Below, piece by piece: positions 46,220 to 56,998 of a stretch of 64,000 nt of DNA. The notes beneath the pieces are model-generated. The model did no database searches. It was not told the DNA's origin and saw only the letters and a program-made list of their open reading frames with translations. Source of the DNA: Rhinopithecus roxellana (Eukaryota; Chordata; Mammalia; Primates; Cercopithecidae); NCBI RefSeq assembly GCF_007565055.1, contig NC_044550.1, positions 89,581,674-89,645,673 of the forward strand, read 5' to 3'. Each line of letters begins with the position of its first letter. Within the stretch, counting starts at the first letter, position 1. The position numbers were made by a program, and so were the translations under genes.

Positions 46220-46231
46220 GATGTCAACACC

Positions 46232-47509
46232 AGAGAGCAGGTCTGCCTGATGCAAATTCCTAATTACCCTGCTGTTTGACTGTAAATCTCAGGCCAAAAA
46301 GGACAAAGAAACATTAAAATTCAACCATTTTGACTACCTGCCTGATGCTAGAATACTTTCTATGGCATCTCCGTTAGCTGGTCATACGTTGTTACAGTTA
46401 TACATTGCTGAAATGGGGATTCATAAGTCTTCTGCATTTGAACAGCTCTGGCGGTAAGAGGGCCATATAGTCAGATGGAAGAAAGCATCTCATAACTACT
46501 CTTTTTACTGACTGGTGCATATTCTCCTCCTACTGGGTCAACGCGAGGAGACTGATTTCCCTTCAGGGTAGTCCTTTATACATTTGAAGGGAGTTACTCT
46601 GAATCTCTCAGGTTTTCTCTTTATTAAATGCACTAAGATCTCTCAGAGATCTTTATTATGTTGTTTAAGCATGATATCAGTTTCACTCTTTCCCACATCT
46701 GAATGAATTACATTGGTTCATGTTCTTCCAAACATGTGGTTCCCAGAGCAGAGTGAGGCTAGTGTGCCGAGGGGTCTGTCATCTCTTTTTTTCAAGATAT
46801 TATGCTTTGATTGATTCCTGTTTTCTAAGAAACACTCAAATTTGTTATTTTTTTTCTACTTGTGTATTTTCTCCTCATTTCCCAGAAATGATAATTTTTT
46901 TGCTGGGTTCTTAGAATCAGATAAATGCACAACTATATAATGAAAATTAATTTAGCAACAGCTAACAAAAGGCAAAGACATTTTTGTAAATGTTAGTTTC
47001 AGTGGTAGATAATGGTAGGATTCAACCTCTCAAAACATTAATTGACTTTCCTTATAACATCATGTGCCAGTGTTGCTTTACAAATCATGGTGAACACATT
47101 TTGCTGGGTTGAAATGATAAATTCATTTTTATTTTCATCCCTAGTTTAGGATTTTAGCACTAAATTTCTAGCCAGTTATTGCTGTACTTTTATGAAAGCT
47201 CATGTTTAAATAACTTTAGATGTATAGATTGTAGAAATAATATGCTACAACCAGTGCCTTCTTATGAACAGTTAACAAGTATAATTTAAAAAACTACTCA
47301 GCTCTCCCAGGAGAGTGTTTTGAACAAGTTGGAAAACAGAATTAAACAGCATATCATGCAAAGTGGGTGGCTGAGTTAATGTTTCTATTTTCTTTCTATG
47401 GGACTTTTACAATATTGTATGCAAACAATCTGAGCTAAGGTTGCATAAGATGTCAATTCAAAGATATTCAAGTTATTTTATAGACATTAAAAAGCACCTT
47501 GCATTATCA
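46232..47509. other. Transposon-poor AT-rich spacer
   Basis: No gene or confident repeat. Confidence 0.4.
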
Positions 47510-47700
47510 TTCTCAAATTTTGTAAGTGGACAAAAATCTATTTGCGCATAGTTGCACCCAGATGATATAAATTTTTAATGTGGTTAAACTCCATTTGAAT
47601 ATATGCCAAGATAGAAGCAATGATTAGCTTATTTTGAAAATTACCACTTTAATCTTTCCCATTACTGGAGAGCCTCTAACAAAGAGAGAACCTTTCTGAC
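47510..47700 (+). repeat. Unclassified repeat, copy 1
   Basis: Shares 'attaccactttaatcttt' exactly, and diverged text before it ('taatttttaat', 'atgattag'), with 53425-53605. I cannot assign it to a family. Confidence 0.7.
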
Positions 47701-47920
47701 CTCTTAAATAGTCGTAAAATTGAAGATCTCAGCTTGACTTTTAGACCTTCTGCTGACCCAAGGCAAATTAGACCTTGTTATGCCCAGACCGTTTATTCCC
47801 CGAAGAAGACCACCAGAGTCCAGAGTCAAAGCCAAGCGGCAAGGATCTTTACTGCAAGTTCGAACTTGGTCCCTCTGCTCCACAGCATACAAGAGGGCCC
47901 CGAACGATGCATGTGCTCGC

Positions 47921-47928
47921 TTTTTATA
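47921..47928 (-). promoter_or_regulatory. TATA box of the antisense solo LTR
   Basis: TATAAAAA on the minus strand, about 190 bp downstream of the U3 repeats and about 70 bp before AGTAAA. Transcription would run toward lower coordinates. Confidence 0.55.
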
Positions 47929-48118
47929 GCCCGATGTAAACAGGATATGTAAGGTTACAGAGGAACAAGGGAATTCTTTTGGATACAGCATTACAATTGG
48001 TTAACATTTTAAGTTATACATTTAGCAGTTTTTTTCATTGGTTCCTGCGCTTTCAGTAAAACCACTCCACAAACGGTTGTGACCTTATCGGGGACTCTCC
48101 AGGTGGTGTTTTTCTAAA

Positions 48119-48325
48119 GTTGAGACAAATGGAGGAATGCTTGCACTGGGCCCAGGAAGTTGAGACAAATGGAGGAATGTTTGCACTGGGCCCAGGAAGT
48201 TGAGACAAATGGAGGAGTGTTTGTACTGGGCCCAGGACTGAGATATATGGAGGAATGTTTGTACTGGGCCCAGGACTGAGATATATGGAGGAATGTTTGT
48301 ACTGGGCCCAGGACTGAGATATATG
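48119..48325 (-). repeat. U3 tandem repeats, five units of 38-40 bp
   Basis: Units start at 48119, 48159, 48199, 48238 and 48276, with a partial sixth. All contain 'actgggcccagga'. The first three share 'gttgagacaaatggagga', the last two 'ctgagatatatggagga'. In gammaretroviral LTRs such repeats are often enhancers. Confidence 0.95.
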
Positions 48326-48339
48326 TTTGATTCCTTACA

Positions 48340-48682
48340 ACCACCTTCAGGATTTGACTTGAAAGACACTGAGCAAATACTTAGAGGAGTGATTACAGAG
48401 TTTAAGCCCCAGAGTAGAAGAAAATAGAGAACATGAGTTAAGAAACATTTTTCTGCACATAAAGGGAAAGGAGCCATAACAATGTAAAAGAGAAAGATTA
48501 GGAGGGATGGAAGTTGGCATTAGGTGGTACCTGCATATCTCAAAAGGGATTTGGTGCTGTAGCTCTTTGGGTCTCAAATGAGACTTGCTATGAAAAGGCT
48601 AACACCTCAGATAAATTGAAAGAGCATCCAAACAAAATAGATACCTGTACCCATCTGAAATCCAAAGAACAGGCACTCTTAC
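48340..48682. other. Spacer between LTR and MaLR provirus
   Basis: No repeat or gene recognised. It ends with 'cttac', the left target site of the MaLR provirus. Confidence 0.5.
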
Positions 48683-49345
48683 TGCTATAGTTTTTTTTTT
48701 TTTTTTTTGAGACAGAGTCTCGCTCTGTCATCCAGGCTGGAGTGCAGTGGCCGGATCTCAGCTCACTGCAAGCTCCACTTCCCAGGTTCATGCCATTCTC
48801 CTGCCTCAGCCTCCCGAGTAGCTGGGACTACAGGCGCCTGCCACCTCGCCCGGCTAATTTTTTGTATTTTTTAGTAGAGACCGGGTTTCACTGTGTTAGC
48901 CAGGATGGTCTCGATCTCCTGACCTCGTGATCCGCCCGTCCCGGCCTCCCAAAGTGCTGGGATTACAGGCTTGAGCCACCGTGCCCAGCCAAGTTTTAAT
49001 GTGTCCCTCCAAAAGCATGTGCTAGGAACTTAATCCTAAATGCAAAAGTATTGGGAGGTGGGGTCTAACAGGAAGTGTTTAGGTCATGAGGGCCCCACCC
49101 TCATAAATAAATTAATGCAGTTATAAAAGAACTTGAGGTGGTGGTTTGATCTCTTGTTTTATGTCATTGTCCTTTCTTTGCCCTTTTGCTATGAGATGAT
49201 GCAGCAAGAAGGCCCTCACAAGATGCCAGCCCTTCTGTCTTGGACTTCTCAGTCTCCAGAATCATGATCCAATAAACTTCTGTTCATTACAAATTACGCA
49301 GTTTGTGGTATCCTGTTATAGCAGCACAAAACCAATTAGGATAAA
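48683..49345 (+). mobile_element. 5' LTR of the MaLR provirus, split by AluY
   Basis: Starts 'tgctatagttt', resumes after the Alu with 'aagttttaatgtgtccctcc', has 'ccaataaacttctgttc' (poly(A) signal) and ends near 'accaattagga'. Confidence 0.85.
48691..48990 (-). mobile_element. AluY (Old World monkey type), antisense, in 5' LTR
   Basis: Carries 'ccacctcgcccggctaa' and 'ggcttgagccaccg'. It sits eight bases inside the LTR. The duplication is short ('agtttt'). Confidence 0.93.
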
Positions 49346-49375
49346 AAAATTGGTACCAAAAAGTGGAGCTGTTGC

Positions 49376-49960
49376 TTTGACAAATGCCTGAAAATGTGAA
49401 AATGTGGAAGCAGTTTTGAAATTGGGTTATGGAGAAAAGCTGGAAGAGTTGGAGAAGTAGGCTAGAAAAAGCCTTTGTTTCCATACCTGGTGTGTTAAGG
49501 GTGTTTGAGGGCTTGGAAGAAGAGAAGAACTGTAGGAAAAGTGTGAAACTTCTTCAAGGTTACTTAAGTGGTCACGATCGGAATGTTGGTAGAAACATGG
49601 ATAACAAAGGCCATTCTAATGAGGTCTCTGATGGAAATGTGTAATACCTTATTTGAAAGTGGAGAAATGACCATTTTTATTACAAGTGGCAAGTAAATTG
49701 GCTGAAATATGTCTGTGTTAGGCGGGTTTTTTTTTTTTTTTTCCCCACTGCTATAAAGAAATACTTGAAAATGTGGAAGTGACTTTGAATTAGATAATGG
49801 GCAGAGCTTAGAAGAGTCTGGAGGCCTCAGAAGAAGATAGGAAGAAAAGGGAAAGTTTGGAACTTCTTTGAGACTTGTTAAGTGGTTGTGACCAAAATGC
49901 TGATAAAAATATGAACAGTGAAGGCCAGACTGATGATGTCTCACATGGAAGTGAGAAACT
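49376..49960 (+). repeat. Internal duplication 1 of the MaLR provirus
   Basis: About 49384-49640 and 49765-49960 are diverged direct copies, offset about 385 bp. Shared words include 'tgaaaatgtggaag' and 'aacttcttcaaggtt' against 'aacttctttgagact'. Confidence 0.8.
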
Positions 49961-50069
49961 TATTGGGAACTGGAGCAAAGTTCACCCTTGTTATGCCTTA
50001 GCCAAGAGCTTGACTGCACTGTGTCTATGTCCTAGGGATCTTTGGAAATTTGAATTTAAGAGTGATGAC

Positions 50070-51480
50070 TTAGGGTCTATGGTAGAAGAAATTTCTAAGC
50101 AGCAAAACATTTAAGATGTGGCCTGTATGCTCCTTAGAGCTTACAATCAGATGTAGGAGCAAATAAATGGCTTAAACTGTAAAAGGGAAACAGAGTATAA
50201 TATTTTGGAAAATTTGCAGCCTAACCATGTGGCAGAGAAAGAAAAAGCATCTTCAGGAGAGGACTCCAAGTAGGCTGTGGAGTAACTACTTGCTAGAGAG
50301 ATTAGCATGACTCAAAGGAAACCAAGTGCTAATATCCAAGACAATGGGAAAAAGTCCTAAAAGGCATTTCAGATATCTTTGAGGCAGCCCCTCCCATCAG
50401 AGGACAAGAGGCCTAGGAGGAAAGAATGGTTTCATGGGTCAGGCCCAGGATGCTGCTGCCCTGTTCAGCCTTGGGACACTGATCCCCACATCCTGGCTGC
50501 TCAGGCTCCAGCCTTGGCTCAAAGAGCTCCAGATCCTGCTTGAGCCACCACTTTTGAGAGTGCAAACTGCAGTAAGTCTTGGTGACTTCCACATGGTGTT
50601 AAGTGTATGTGTGTGTGGAATGCAAGAGTAAAGAAGGCTGGCAGCTTCCACCTAGATTTTCAAAGCCTGATTGTTGAGACAGAAGCCTGTCATGGGGCAA
50701 ACCCCCCACACAGAACCTCTACTAGGGCACTGCAAAGGGAAAATGTGGTATTGGAGCCTGAACTGGTCCCACCTCCAACGTTGGAGATTACATTTAGATA
50801 TAAAATTTGGATGGGACAGACGTCCAAACTATATCAGTGTCCATGCCCAAAGACTATGAAAGGCAGAGTTTAAGAGTGATGTAGTAGAATATCTGATGGA
50901 AGGAGTTTCTAAGCAAAATATTGAAGGGACTGTGTGGCTACTTTTGACTGCATACAGTAAAATGGGAGGAGAGAAATAATTTACTAACAGAATGTATAAT
51001 TAAAAGAAAAGCAGAACAAAACAATTTGGAGAATTGGCAGCCTGGCCATGTAAAAAATGAAAAAACATGTAGGGGGTGACAAGTGACCTTTTGATAAAGG
51101 AATTAGCATAGCTGGAAGGAGGCCAGCTGTTATTCATCAAGACAATTGGAGAATGACCTCTAAAACATTTCAGTATCTTCAAGCCTGCCCTTCCCATCAC
51201 AGGTCCAGAGCTCTCGGAAAGCAGAATGGTGCTGGGGACCCTGGGTCCCTCCACAGGCTTTTTCCAGGCCTGCTTCAGGACTCTGCTCCTTGCATTCCAG
51301 TGCAGTGGTCTTCAGCTGCCCAAGCTGTGGCTTAAGCTGCTCCAGGTGGAGCTTGGGGTGCTGCTCTGGAGAGTACAAGTGATAAGCCTTGGTGGCATCC
51401 ACTTGGTGCTAATTCTGCAGGTATGAAGAATGCAAATGCCTTCCTCCACTTAGATTTCAAATGGTTTTGTGCAACCTGAG
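50070..51480 (+). repeat. Internal duplication 2 of the MaLR provirus
   Basis: About 50070-50690 and 50880-51480 are diverged direct copies, offset about 800 bp. Aligned words are 'gcagcctaaccatgtggcag' with 'gcagcctggccatgtaaaaa', and 'cccctcccatcaga' with 'gcccttcccatcaca'. Confidence 0.8.
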
Positions 51481-52172
51481 GGTCTAGGTATAGACTTGTC
51501 ACAGGGTTGGAGGCACAGCAGCAGGTTCCCACTAGGATAATACCTAGTGGAGCTGTAGGAGTGAGGCTACTGCAGAAAATCCCAAGCAGTGGAATGCCTG
51601 GTGGAGCTAAGGGGGTGGGACCACCCAAAGACTCTAGAACTGTAGAGTTTCCAGTGTGCAACACCAGCCTTGGGGAGCTACAGGCACATAACTCCAACTT
51701 GTGAGAGCTGCTGTATGGGCTGAGACCAGCAAAGCCATGGGAGTGGGGCTACCTGAGGCCTTGGAGACCCACTCCCCACCCCTGGAAGGTAGGGCATGGA
51801 GTCAGGGAAGATTATTCTGGAGCCTTAAGATTTAATGTTTTGTGTCCTGTTGGGTTCTAGACTTACTTGGGATCAGTTACATCTTTCTTCTTGCTGATTT
51901 CTCCTTTTGTAATGGAAACATTCTATCCTTTGCCTGCCCTGTCATTGTATTTTGGAAGGAGATAATTTGTTTGATTTCATGGGCTAATAGCTGGAGAGGA
52001 GTTTGCCTGAGGATGAAGAGTACCTTGAGTCTACCATGTCTGTCTCATTTAGATGAGACCCTGGACTTTGGGCTTTTAAGTTGATGTTGGAACAAATTAA
52101 GACTTTTGAGGCTATTGAGATGAATGAATGTCTTTTTTGTGTGAGAAGGATATAAATTTGGGGGACCAGGGT

Positions 52173-52656
52173 GGTTCCTAATGGGAGTTGTTAGGTCATG
52201 AGAGTTGTATGAATGGATTACTGCTGATTATAAAAGGTCTTGAGGCTATTAGTTTGATTTCTTGCATTCTCTTCTCTTTGCCTTTCCACCATGGGATGAT
52301 ATAGCAGGCAGGCCCTTGCCAGATGCCAGCCCCTCAATTTTTGGACTTCCCAGCCTCCAGACTCATCAGCCAATAAGTTTCTCTTCATTATAAATTTTCC
52401 AGTCTGTGCTACAGTAAGTCCTCACTTAGGGTCACTGATAGGCTCTTAGAAATTGTGACTTTAAGATAAATGATGTATAACAAAACCAATTTATAACTCA
52501 TCATTGTTATAGTAAAACAATTTTGAACAAGGTGATGTTATTTGAGGACCTGTTGTACATAGTCTCACTTAAAGTTGCAGTTTCCAAGAACCTATAGATG
52601 ATGTTAAATGAGGACTTACCATATTCTATGATAGCAGCAGAAAACAGGCTAAGACA
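52173..52656 (+). mobile_element. 3' LTR of the MaLR provirus, 5'-shortened, split by a MITE
   Basis: The expected 5' start is missing. It is recognisable from 'ggttcctaatgggagttgtt', through 'accatgggatgatatagcag' and 'gccaataagtttctcttc', to 'ggctaagaca'. The MITE at 52412-52621 interrupts it. Confidence 0.83.
52412..52621. mobile_element. Palindromic MITE (Tc1/mariner type) in the 3' LTR
   Basis: The two ends are inverted copies over about 55 bp: 'cagtaagtcctcacttaggg' against the complement of 'taaatgaggacttacca'. TA flanks both sides (52410-52411, 52622-52623). The LTR rejoins when it is removed. Confidence 0.88.
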
Positions 52657-52661
52657 CTTAC

Positions 52662-53130
52662 CAAATGGCTCATATCAACATGAATAGTTTTAGAAGAGGA
52701 AAAAATGAAGATGTACTATGCTTGGGCAGTGATGGAATGCAGTGCTCACAGAATTGCTTACTTCCTAGGATGATAAAGGGAAGGCCATTCTTGTTATTGG
52801 TAAACCTGAGTGGTGGGGGCAGATATGTGGGGCAGAGGGAATAAGCCCAAAGCCCAGGCCAATGAGATACCACCAAACACTGTCTAATTAGGGACTCTTT
52901 TCTTGGAGTAGATCAGAAGTCACAAATTCAAATATGAGGTCTGAGTATGTAACATGGATGAGCAATTGGCTTGTCTTCTCTTTTTCTGTTTGGAATACTG
53001 AGACTATTATGTGAAGAAGCCTGGGCAAGCCTACTGGAGGATGAGTGACTGCATGGAGCAGAGGCAAATCCTCCAGCTGAGACTTAGACCAAACAGCTTG
53101 TTCACACAAGGCATAAGAGTAAGGCCCTCA
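52662..53130. other. Unclassified spacer
   Basis: No gene or repeat recognised. Confidence 0.4.
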
Positions 53131-53264
53131 TGATCCGGGCACAGTGGTCCATACCTTTAGTCCCAGCTACTTTGGAGGCTGAGGCAGGAGGGTCACTTGT
53201 GTTTAGAAGTTTGAGTCCAGCCTGGACAACAGTGTGATACTTTGTGTCTTAAAAAAAAAAAAAA
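53131..53264 (+). mobile_element. Free Alu left monomer (FLAM), sense
   Basis: A single arm with a 15-A tail, diverged. Confidence 0.85.
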
Positions 53265-53424
53265 AGACTGAACTTATCTTGGAGCATCCAGCCTCAGCAT
53301 CAGTTGACCACAGAAAGTATCTGTGCTGATTCATACTAAAACTGTCCAGCTAACCAAGAGAACAGTGAGAAAAAATAAAGGATTGTTACTTTTTAAAGGA
53401 CAAAACTCTTTTTTTTGGTACTAT

Positions 53425-53605
53425 TTTTAAATTTTACAACTGGAAAATGTCTACTTATATGTTGTTTTAATATGACACTACCCTGATGACATTAATTTTT
53501 AATATGGCTAAATGTCATATTAGTGTCACGATGAAAAACATGATTAGTTGATTCTGAGAAATTACCACTTTAATCTTTATTATTGGACAGCTTCAAACTT
53601 TGTGC
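53425..53605 (+). repeat. Unclassified repeat, copy 2
   Basis: Partner of 47510-47700. It reads 'cattaatttttaatatggct', 'catgattagttgattctgag' and 'attaccactttaatcttt'. Confidence 0.7.
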
Positions 53606-54150
53606 TATAAGATCAACAAGAGATCTAATCATGTATCTTAATAGACCAATGAAGTATTTATTTGCTGAAATTTGAAGACAATGCTGAGTAACCTGTTGGT
53701 ACACACCTGTGCTCTGCCCTGGAGCCCAGAATTCTGCAATTTTACAGATCAATTACTGAAAGTTAAGGCATCTTAGATTTTTCCCTCTGTAAAAGGCCAG
53801 TAGAAGTCTAAGAGGTTGTTTAATCAGAGGGCCAAATTTGGCCAGTAGATGTGTTTTATTTGGCATACCCAGTGCTGGCTCAAAAATTTAAAAAGTTTGA
53901 ATTAGTTATGGTGCCATTTTTTTGGAACTGGACAATTACATAGCAACCCTATTTCCAAATTATGACCTTTGTTGACGATAGATCCTTTGAGCTTAGAACA
54001 AAGAGTAATCTGTATGTGTCAGAGTCCTCAGTTTCAGCAATTCTCAAACTTAATCCTTGTGTGTGCAAATTCACTGCTTTCAATTTGCTTCCATCCAACT
54101 CCTTTTCCACAAGGCTAACAGAATAATGTTTTAACCACCAAAATCTAATT
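53606..54150. other. Unclassified spacer
   Basis: No gene or confident repeat. Confidence 0.4.
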
Positions 54151-54335
54151 ATGCTAGCCAGGCATGGTGGTGTGCACCTGTAGTCCAAGCTGCTTGGGAG
54201 GCTGAGGTGGGAGGATCACTTGAGTCCCAGAGGTTGAAGCTGCAGTGAGCTGAGATTGCACCACTGCACTCCAGCCTGGGTAACAGAGGAAGACCCTGTC
54301 TCAAAACAAAAACAAAAACAAAACAAAACACACAA
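54151..54335 (+). mobile_element. Alu right-arm fragment (FRAM-like), sense
   Basis: Starts 'tgctagccaggcatggtgg' and has a (CAAAA)n tail. Flanked by 'aatctaattatg' and 'aatctaattgtg'. Confidence 0.87.
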
Positions 54336-54469
54336 TCTAATTGTGGCGTTTCTCTGTTTTAAAAATGGAGATCTTTGATCTCAGCATAAATTCTAGTCTC
54401 CTTATCCCCTTGTTACTGATGAAACTTCTTTCCCAATTCTCCTTCATACGTTAAAATTCAGCCACATAA

Positions 54470-54860
54470 AATTGTTTTTTTTCTGCAATGAGCCTTGAGC
54501 TCTCCATTCTCTTGATTTTTGCTAATTTTGTTTCTTCCTGCCTGAAATATGTATTTCCCAACCATGACTATTTGGCGAATTTCTGTCCAGCCCTCAGGTC
54601 ATTTCTAATAGGCTGTTTCCCTGAGTCTTGGTTGGTTGGTCTTCCCAAGTGTCTCCATAATACTTTGTACTTCACTTTTCATGTGGTTTCATATAGTTAT
54701 TGTGATGTATCATAAAATCTTACTTTCTGTATCTTCTACTTGACTATAAGCTCTGTGAGGACAGGGGTTATGCCCAGCTTATTCACAGATTTATCTTTTA
54801 GCAGGGGGTTAATAAATATTTATACATTAACAAATATTGGCGGATGAATGAATAAATTAG
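54470..54860 (+). mobile_element. L2 LINE 3' end, sense
   Basis: 'tgactataagctctgtgagg', 'caggggttatgcccagctta' and 'aataaatatttatacatt' follow the L2 3' end. The text before it ('ttcttcctgcctgaaatat', 'ccctcaggtcatttc') fits the L2 coding end. Confidence 0.8.
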
Positions 54861-55744
54861 GCAGTAAGAAGAAGCAAAAGTATTTAAGAAATCAGTCAAG
54901 CAAACAAAAACAAAAAAAGTTCTTTACTTATGATGTTCTTTATCTCATAGGCAGCTGATGCTTACATTTTTAAAGACAACATTTACGTGGCCATGGGGAG
55001 ATAAAGTAATTGGCTGGTGAATTTGTCATGACCAGTCTAATTTATATAAATTTCTTATCTTCTGCAACCTTTACAATTCCATAGTTTAAAAACTCAGTGA
55101 AAGACTTTAATAGACAGTGTCTTCCAATGACTGTATTTTTATATACATTAGCCACTTACCCTTTGCAAGTTTGGGGATTTTTTGGGCCAGCATGTGATTA
55201 TATTAACCCAAACTATAATCACATTTTTTGGCATAAATAAAGTCAAGCAGTTAGCAGAGGCCAAAGGCCCTAGCAGCCGTTTTAGTACAATTTGGATGGA
55301 TGCAGATGAAATTACAGAGTCACATTTTATTTGTTGGCTGCTGTCCCAATTAGGAGCTTAACCACATCGGAGAGTTGAGAGATGAGAAAAGGAGGTAGGG
55401 AGAGGATACGCAGTTCGCAGGAATTAATCCATGGTACTATGGGCTTGCTTTTGCTCTGACCGGCAAAGAGACTAGCTCTGGACCTCTGACCATATGAGCC
55501 TATGTGGATTAAAAAATTCTCCAATGTTTCCAAAACATTAATTATGTTCTTTTTACAGAGTTTTACACTTATGCAGCTGGTAGATGGGGCGGGGGAGGTA
55601 GGGAGTGGGAAGAAGTGGGGGAGGGGGAATGGCTGAATCAGATGTCATAATTATTTCAGGACTGGAAACAGAATTGAAATGACCCAGATGGTTACCCTAA
55701 TGAAGCTGATCCAAATTGTATGCCAAGAGGCATCAGAACATGCC
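54861..55744. other. Transposon-poor spacer
   Basis: No gene. It contains the G-rich tract listed separately. Confidence 0.4.
55586..55627 (+). repeat. G-rich tract, predicted G-quadruplex
   Basis: G-runs 'gggg', 'ggggg', 'ggg', 'ggg' lie at 55586-55609 with loops of 1, 5 and 3 bases, and further G-runs follow to 55627. This meets the usual quadruplex pattern. Confidence 0.75.
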
Positions 55745-55758
55745 TTTCTCTCTATCTG

Positions 55759-55805
<47 letters not shown>
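55745..55805 (+). repeat. (TC)n-(TG)n compound microsatellite
   Basis: About 7 TC units then about 16 TG units without interruption. Likely polymorphic. Confidence 0.95.
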
Positions 55806-55807
<2 letters not shown>

Positions 55808-56519
55808 AGGTGTATAAGTGCAAGTATGCATGCATGATTGATTTTTGGCTGAAGTGGGCTTGGGGTTAGAGCAATGCAAGTGTGGCAGGCCAAGATGGAT
55901 GTGCACAGGAAAGAAATCACAATGCAGAGCCTCTTCCTGCTATGGCCTTGGGCAGACCTGACTCCTCTCAATTGTACCAGCATGGAAAATCCCCTTTCCT
56001 TTGGCTTTCAACATAGACCATATTTCCTGGGAATGTATGGTGCCTTTTGGATAAGGTGCTTGAGGCAGATCAAGCAGGGCTAGGGACATTTAGGCTGCTG
56101 ACTTGTGCCAGGGCATTTGTCCAAAACTCTGTCTCTAGCAAAAAACACATATTGTGCTGCATGCTGGGGTGACTGTGACAACCACCTTGTTTATGGACTT
56201 TGTTTTACCAACATGAACCAACATAGCTGCTGCAATGCCATGAGACAAAGGGCAAGGACAGGGCTCAAGACTGATACCATCTCTACTTAGGTTTTAAAAC
56301 AATAGAAAGATTTTTTTCTTTACATGAAAGGACTTGATATATGTAGATCTTCAGCACCATACCAGGTACATAGTATACACTAATTATAAGTTAGCTATTA
56401 TTATTTTATTATTCATTTAACATCTTAGCTGTGGATCTAACTGTGCTTATAATTCAAAGGTATTTCTTTAATAAAGACCTATGAACTTTGTGTTGGATAT
56501 GAAGGGAGACTGATTTGAG
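55806..56519. other. Unclassified spacer
   Basis: No gene or confident repeat. Confidence 0.4.
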
Positions 56520-56630
56520 AATTGATTATAGCAACTTTGCCACCTTGGATAATTGGGACTAAGCCTTAATTTTCTATCAGTAAAACAAAATTAGGATGGG
56601 TCAGAGTATTCCTAGAATGCTTCCCTTAGG
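56520..56630 (+). mobile_element. Probable MIR fragment, sense
   Basis: 'gccaccttggataattggga' and 'taattttctatcagtaaaac' suggest the MIR core. Confidence 0.4.
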
Positions 56631-56764
56631 AGGGGAAAAAGTTTCTTGCCTACTCTGTGTTATGACTGTGTGTGATATTTTATACATGTGACCTCATTTA
56701 ATCTTCATAATGAATTTGGCTTCATTAAGAGACTGAAATTCACAGAACCCAAGAAATTTGTTAA

Positions 56765-56998
56765 AAATAGCAATTACTTTCATTTATTGAGCACCTCATA
56801 TTTGTCAAGCTCTCTACATACCATTCTTTATTATTTCCTCATGGCCACACTGCAAGGCATATTGTTATCATCCAGATCCATAAATGAGGCAACTGTGGCT
56901 CAGAGATTCAGCAATTCATCAAGATCCCACAACCAGTTAGTACTGGGGCAAAGATTTGAACTCATGTCTCTTTAACTCCTAAATCCATCATCTTTCTA
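56765..56998 (-). mobile_element. MIR SINE, antisense
   Basis: 'catttattgagcacctcata', 'ataaatgaggcaactgtggc', 'cagagattcagcaattcatc', 'cacaaccagttagtactggg' and 'gatttgaactca' follow antisense MIR. Confidence 0.8.

Larger units (their letters stand above)
47776..48339 (-). mobile_element. Gammaretrovirus-like (ERV1) solo LTR, antisense, CpG-rich
   Basis: On the minus strand it starts TGTAAGGAATC (48339) and ends GGGCATAACA (47776), i.e. TG...CA. U3 carries five 38-40 bp repeats. A TATAAAAA box lies at 47921-47928. AGTAAA at 47848-47853 is the best-placed poly(A) signal, and a second AATAAA lies at 47792-47797. The flanks 'acct' and 'acca' could be a worn 4-bp duplication. Many CpGs survive, which suggests youth. 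There is no gag, pol or env sequence. I do not recognise the family. Confidence 0.75.
48683..52656 (+). mobile_element. Complete MaLR provirus (MST/MLT1 type), non-coding
   Basis: LTR-internal-LTR, bounded by a perfect 5-bp duplication 'cttac' (48678-48682 and 52657-52661), as expected for ERVL-MaLR. The 5' LTR is 48683 to about 49345, the internal part about 49346-52172 and the 3' LTR about 52173-52656. Internal sequence opens with 'ttggtaccaaaaagtggagc', typical of MaLR internal regions. No intact retroviral gene is present. An AluY (5' LTR) and a MITE (3' LTR) inserted later. At about 2.8 kb the internal part is longer than I expect, through two duplications. Confidence 0.88.

Noticed and set aside
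48119..48325. Regular direct repeats considered as a CRISPR array
   Set aside because: Units are contiguous without unique spacers, and they lie in a retroviral LTR of a primate genome.
48085..48477. Minus-strand 130-codon frame with repeated peptide units
   Set aside because: The periodicity comes from the U3 tandem repeats of the solo LTR, not from a repeat protein.
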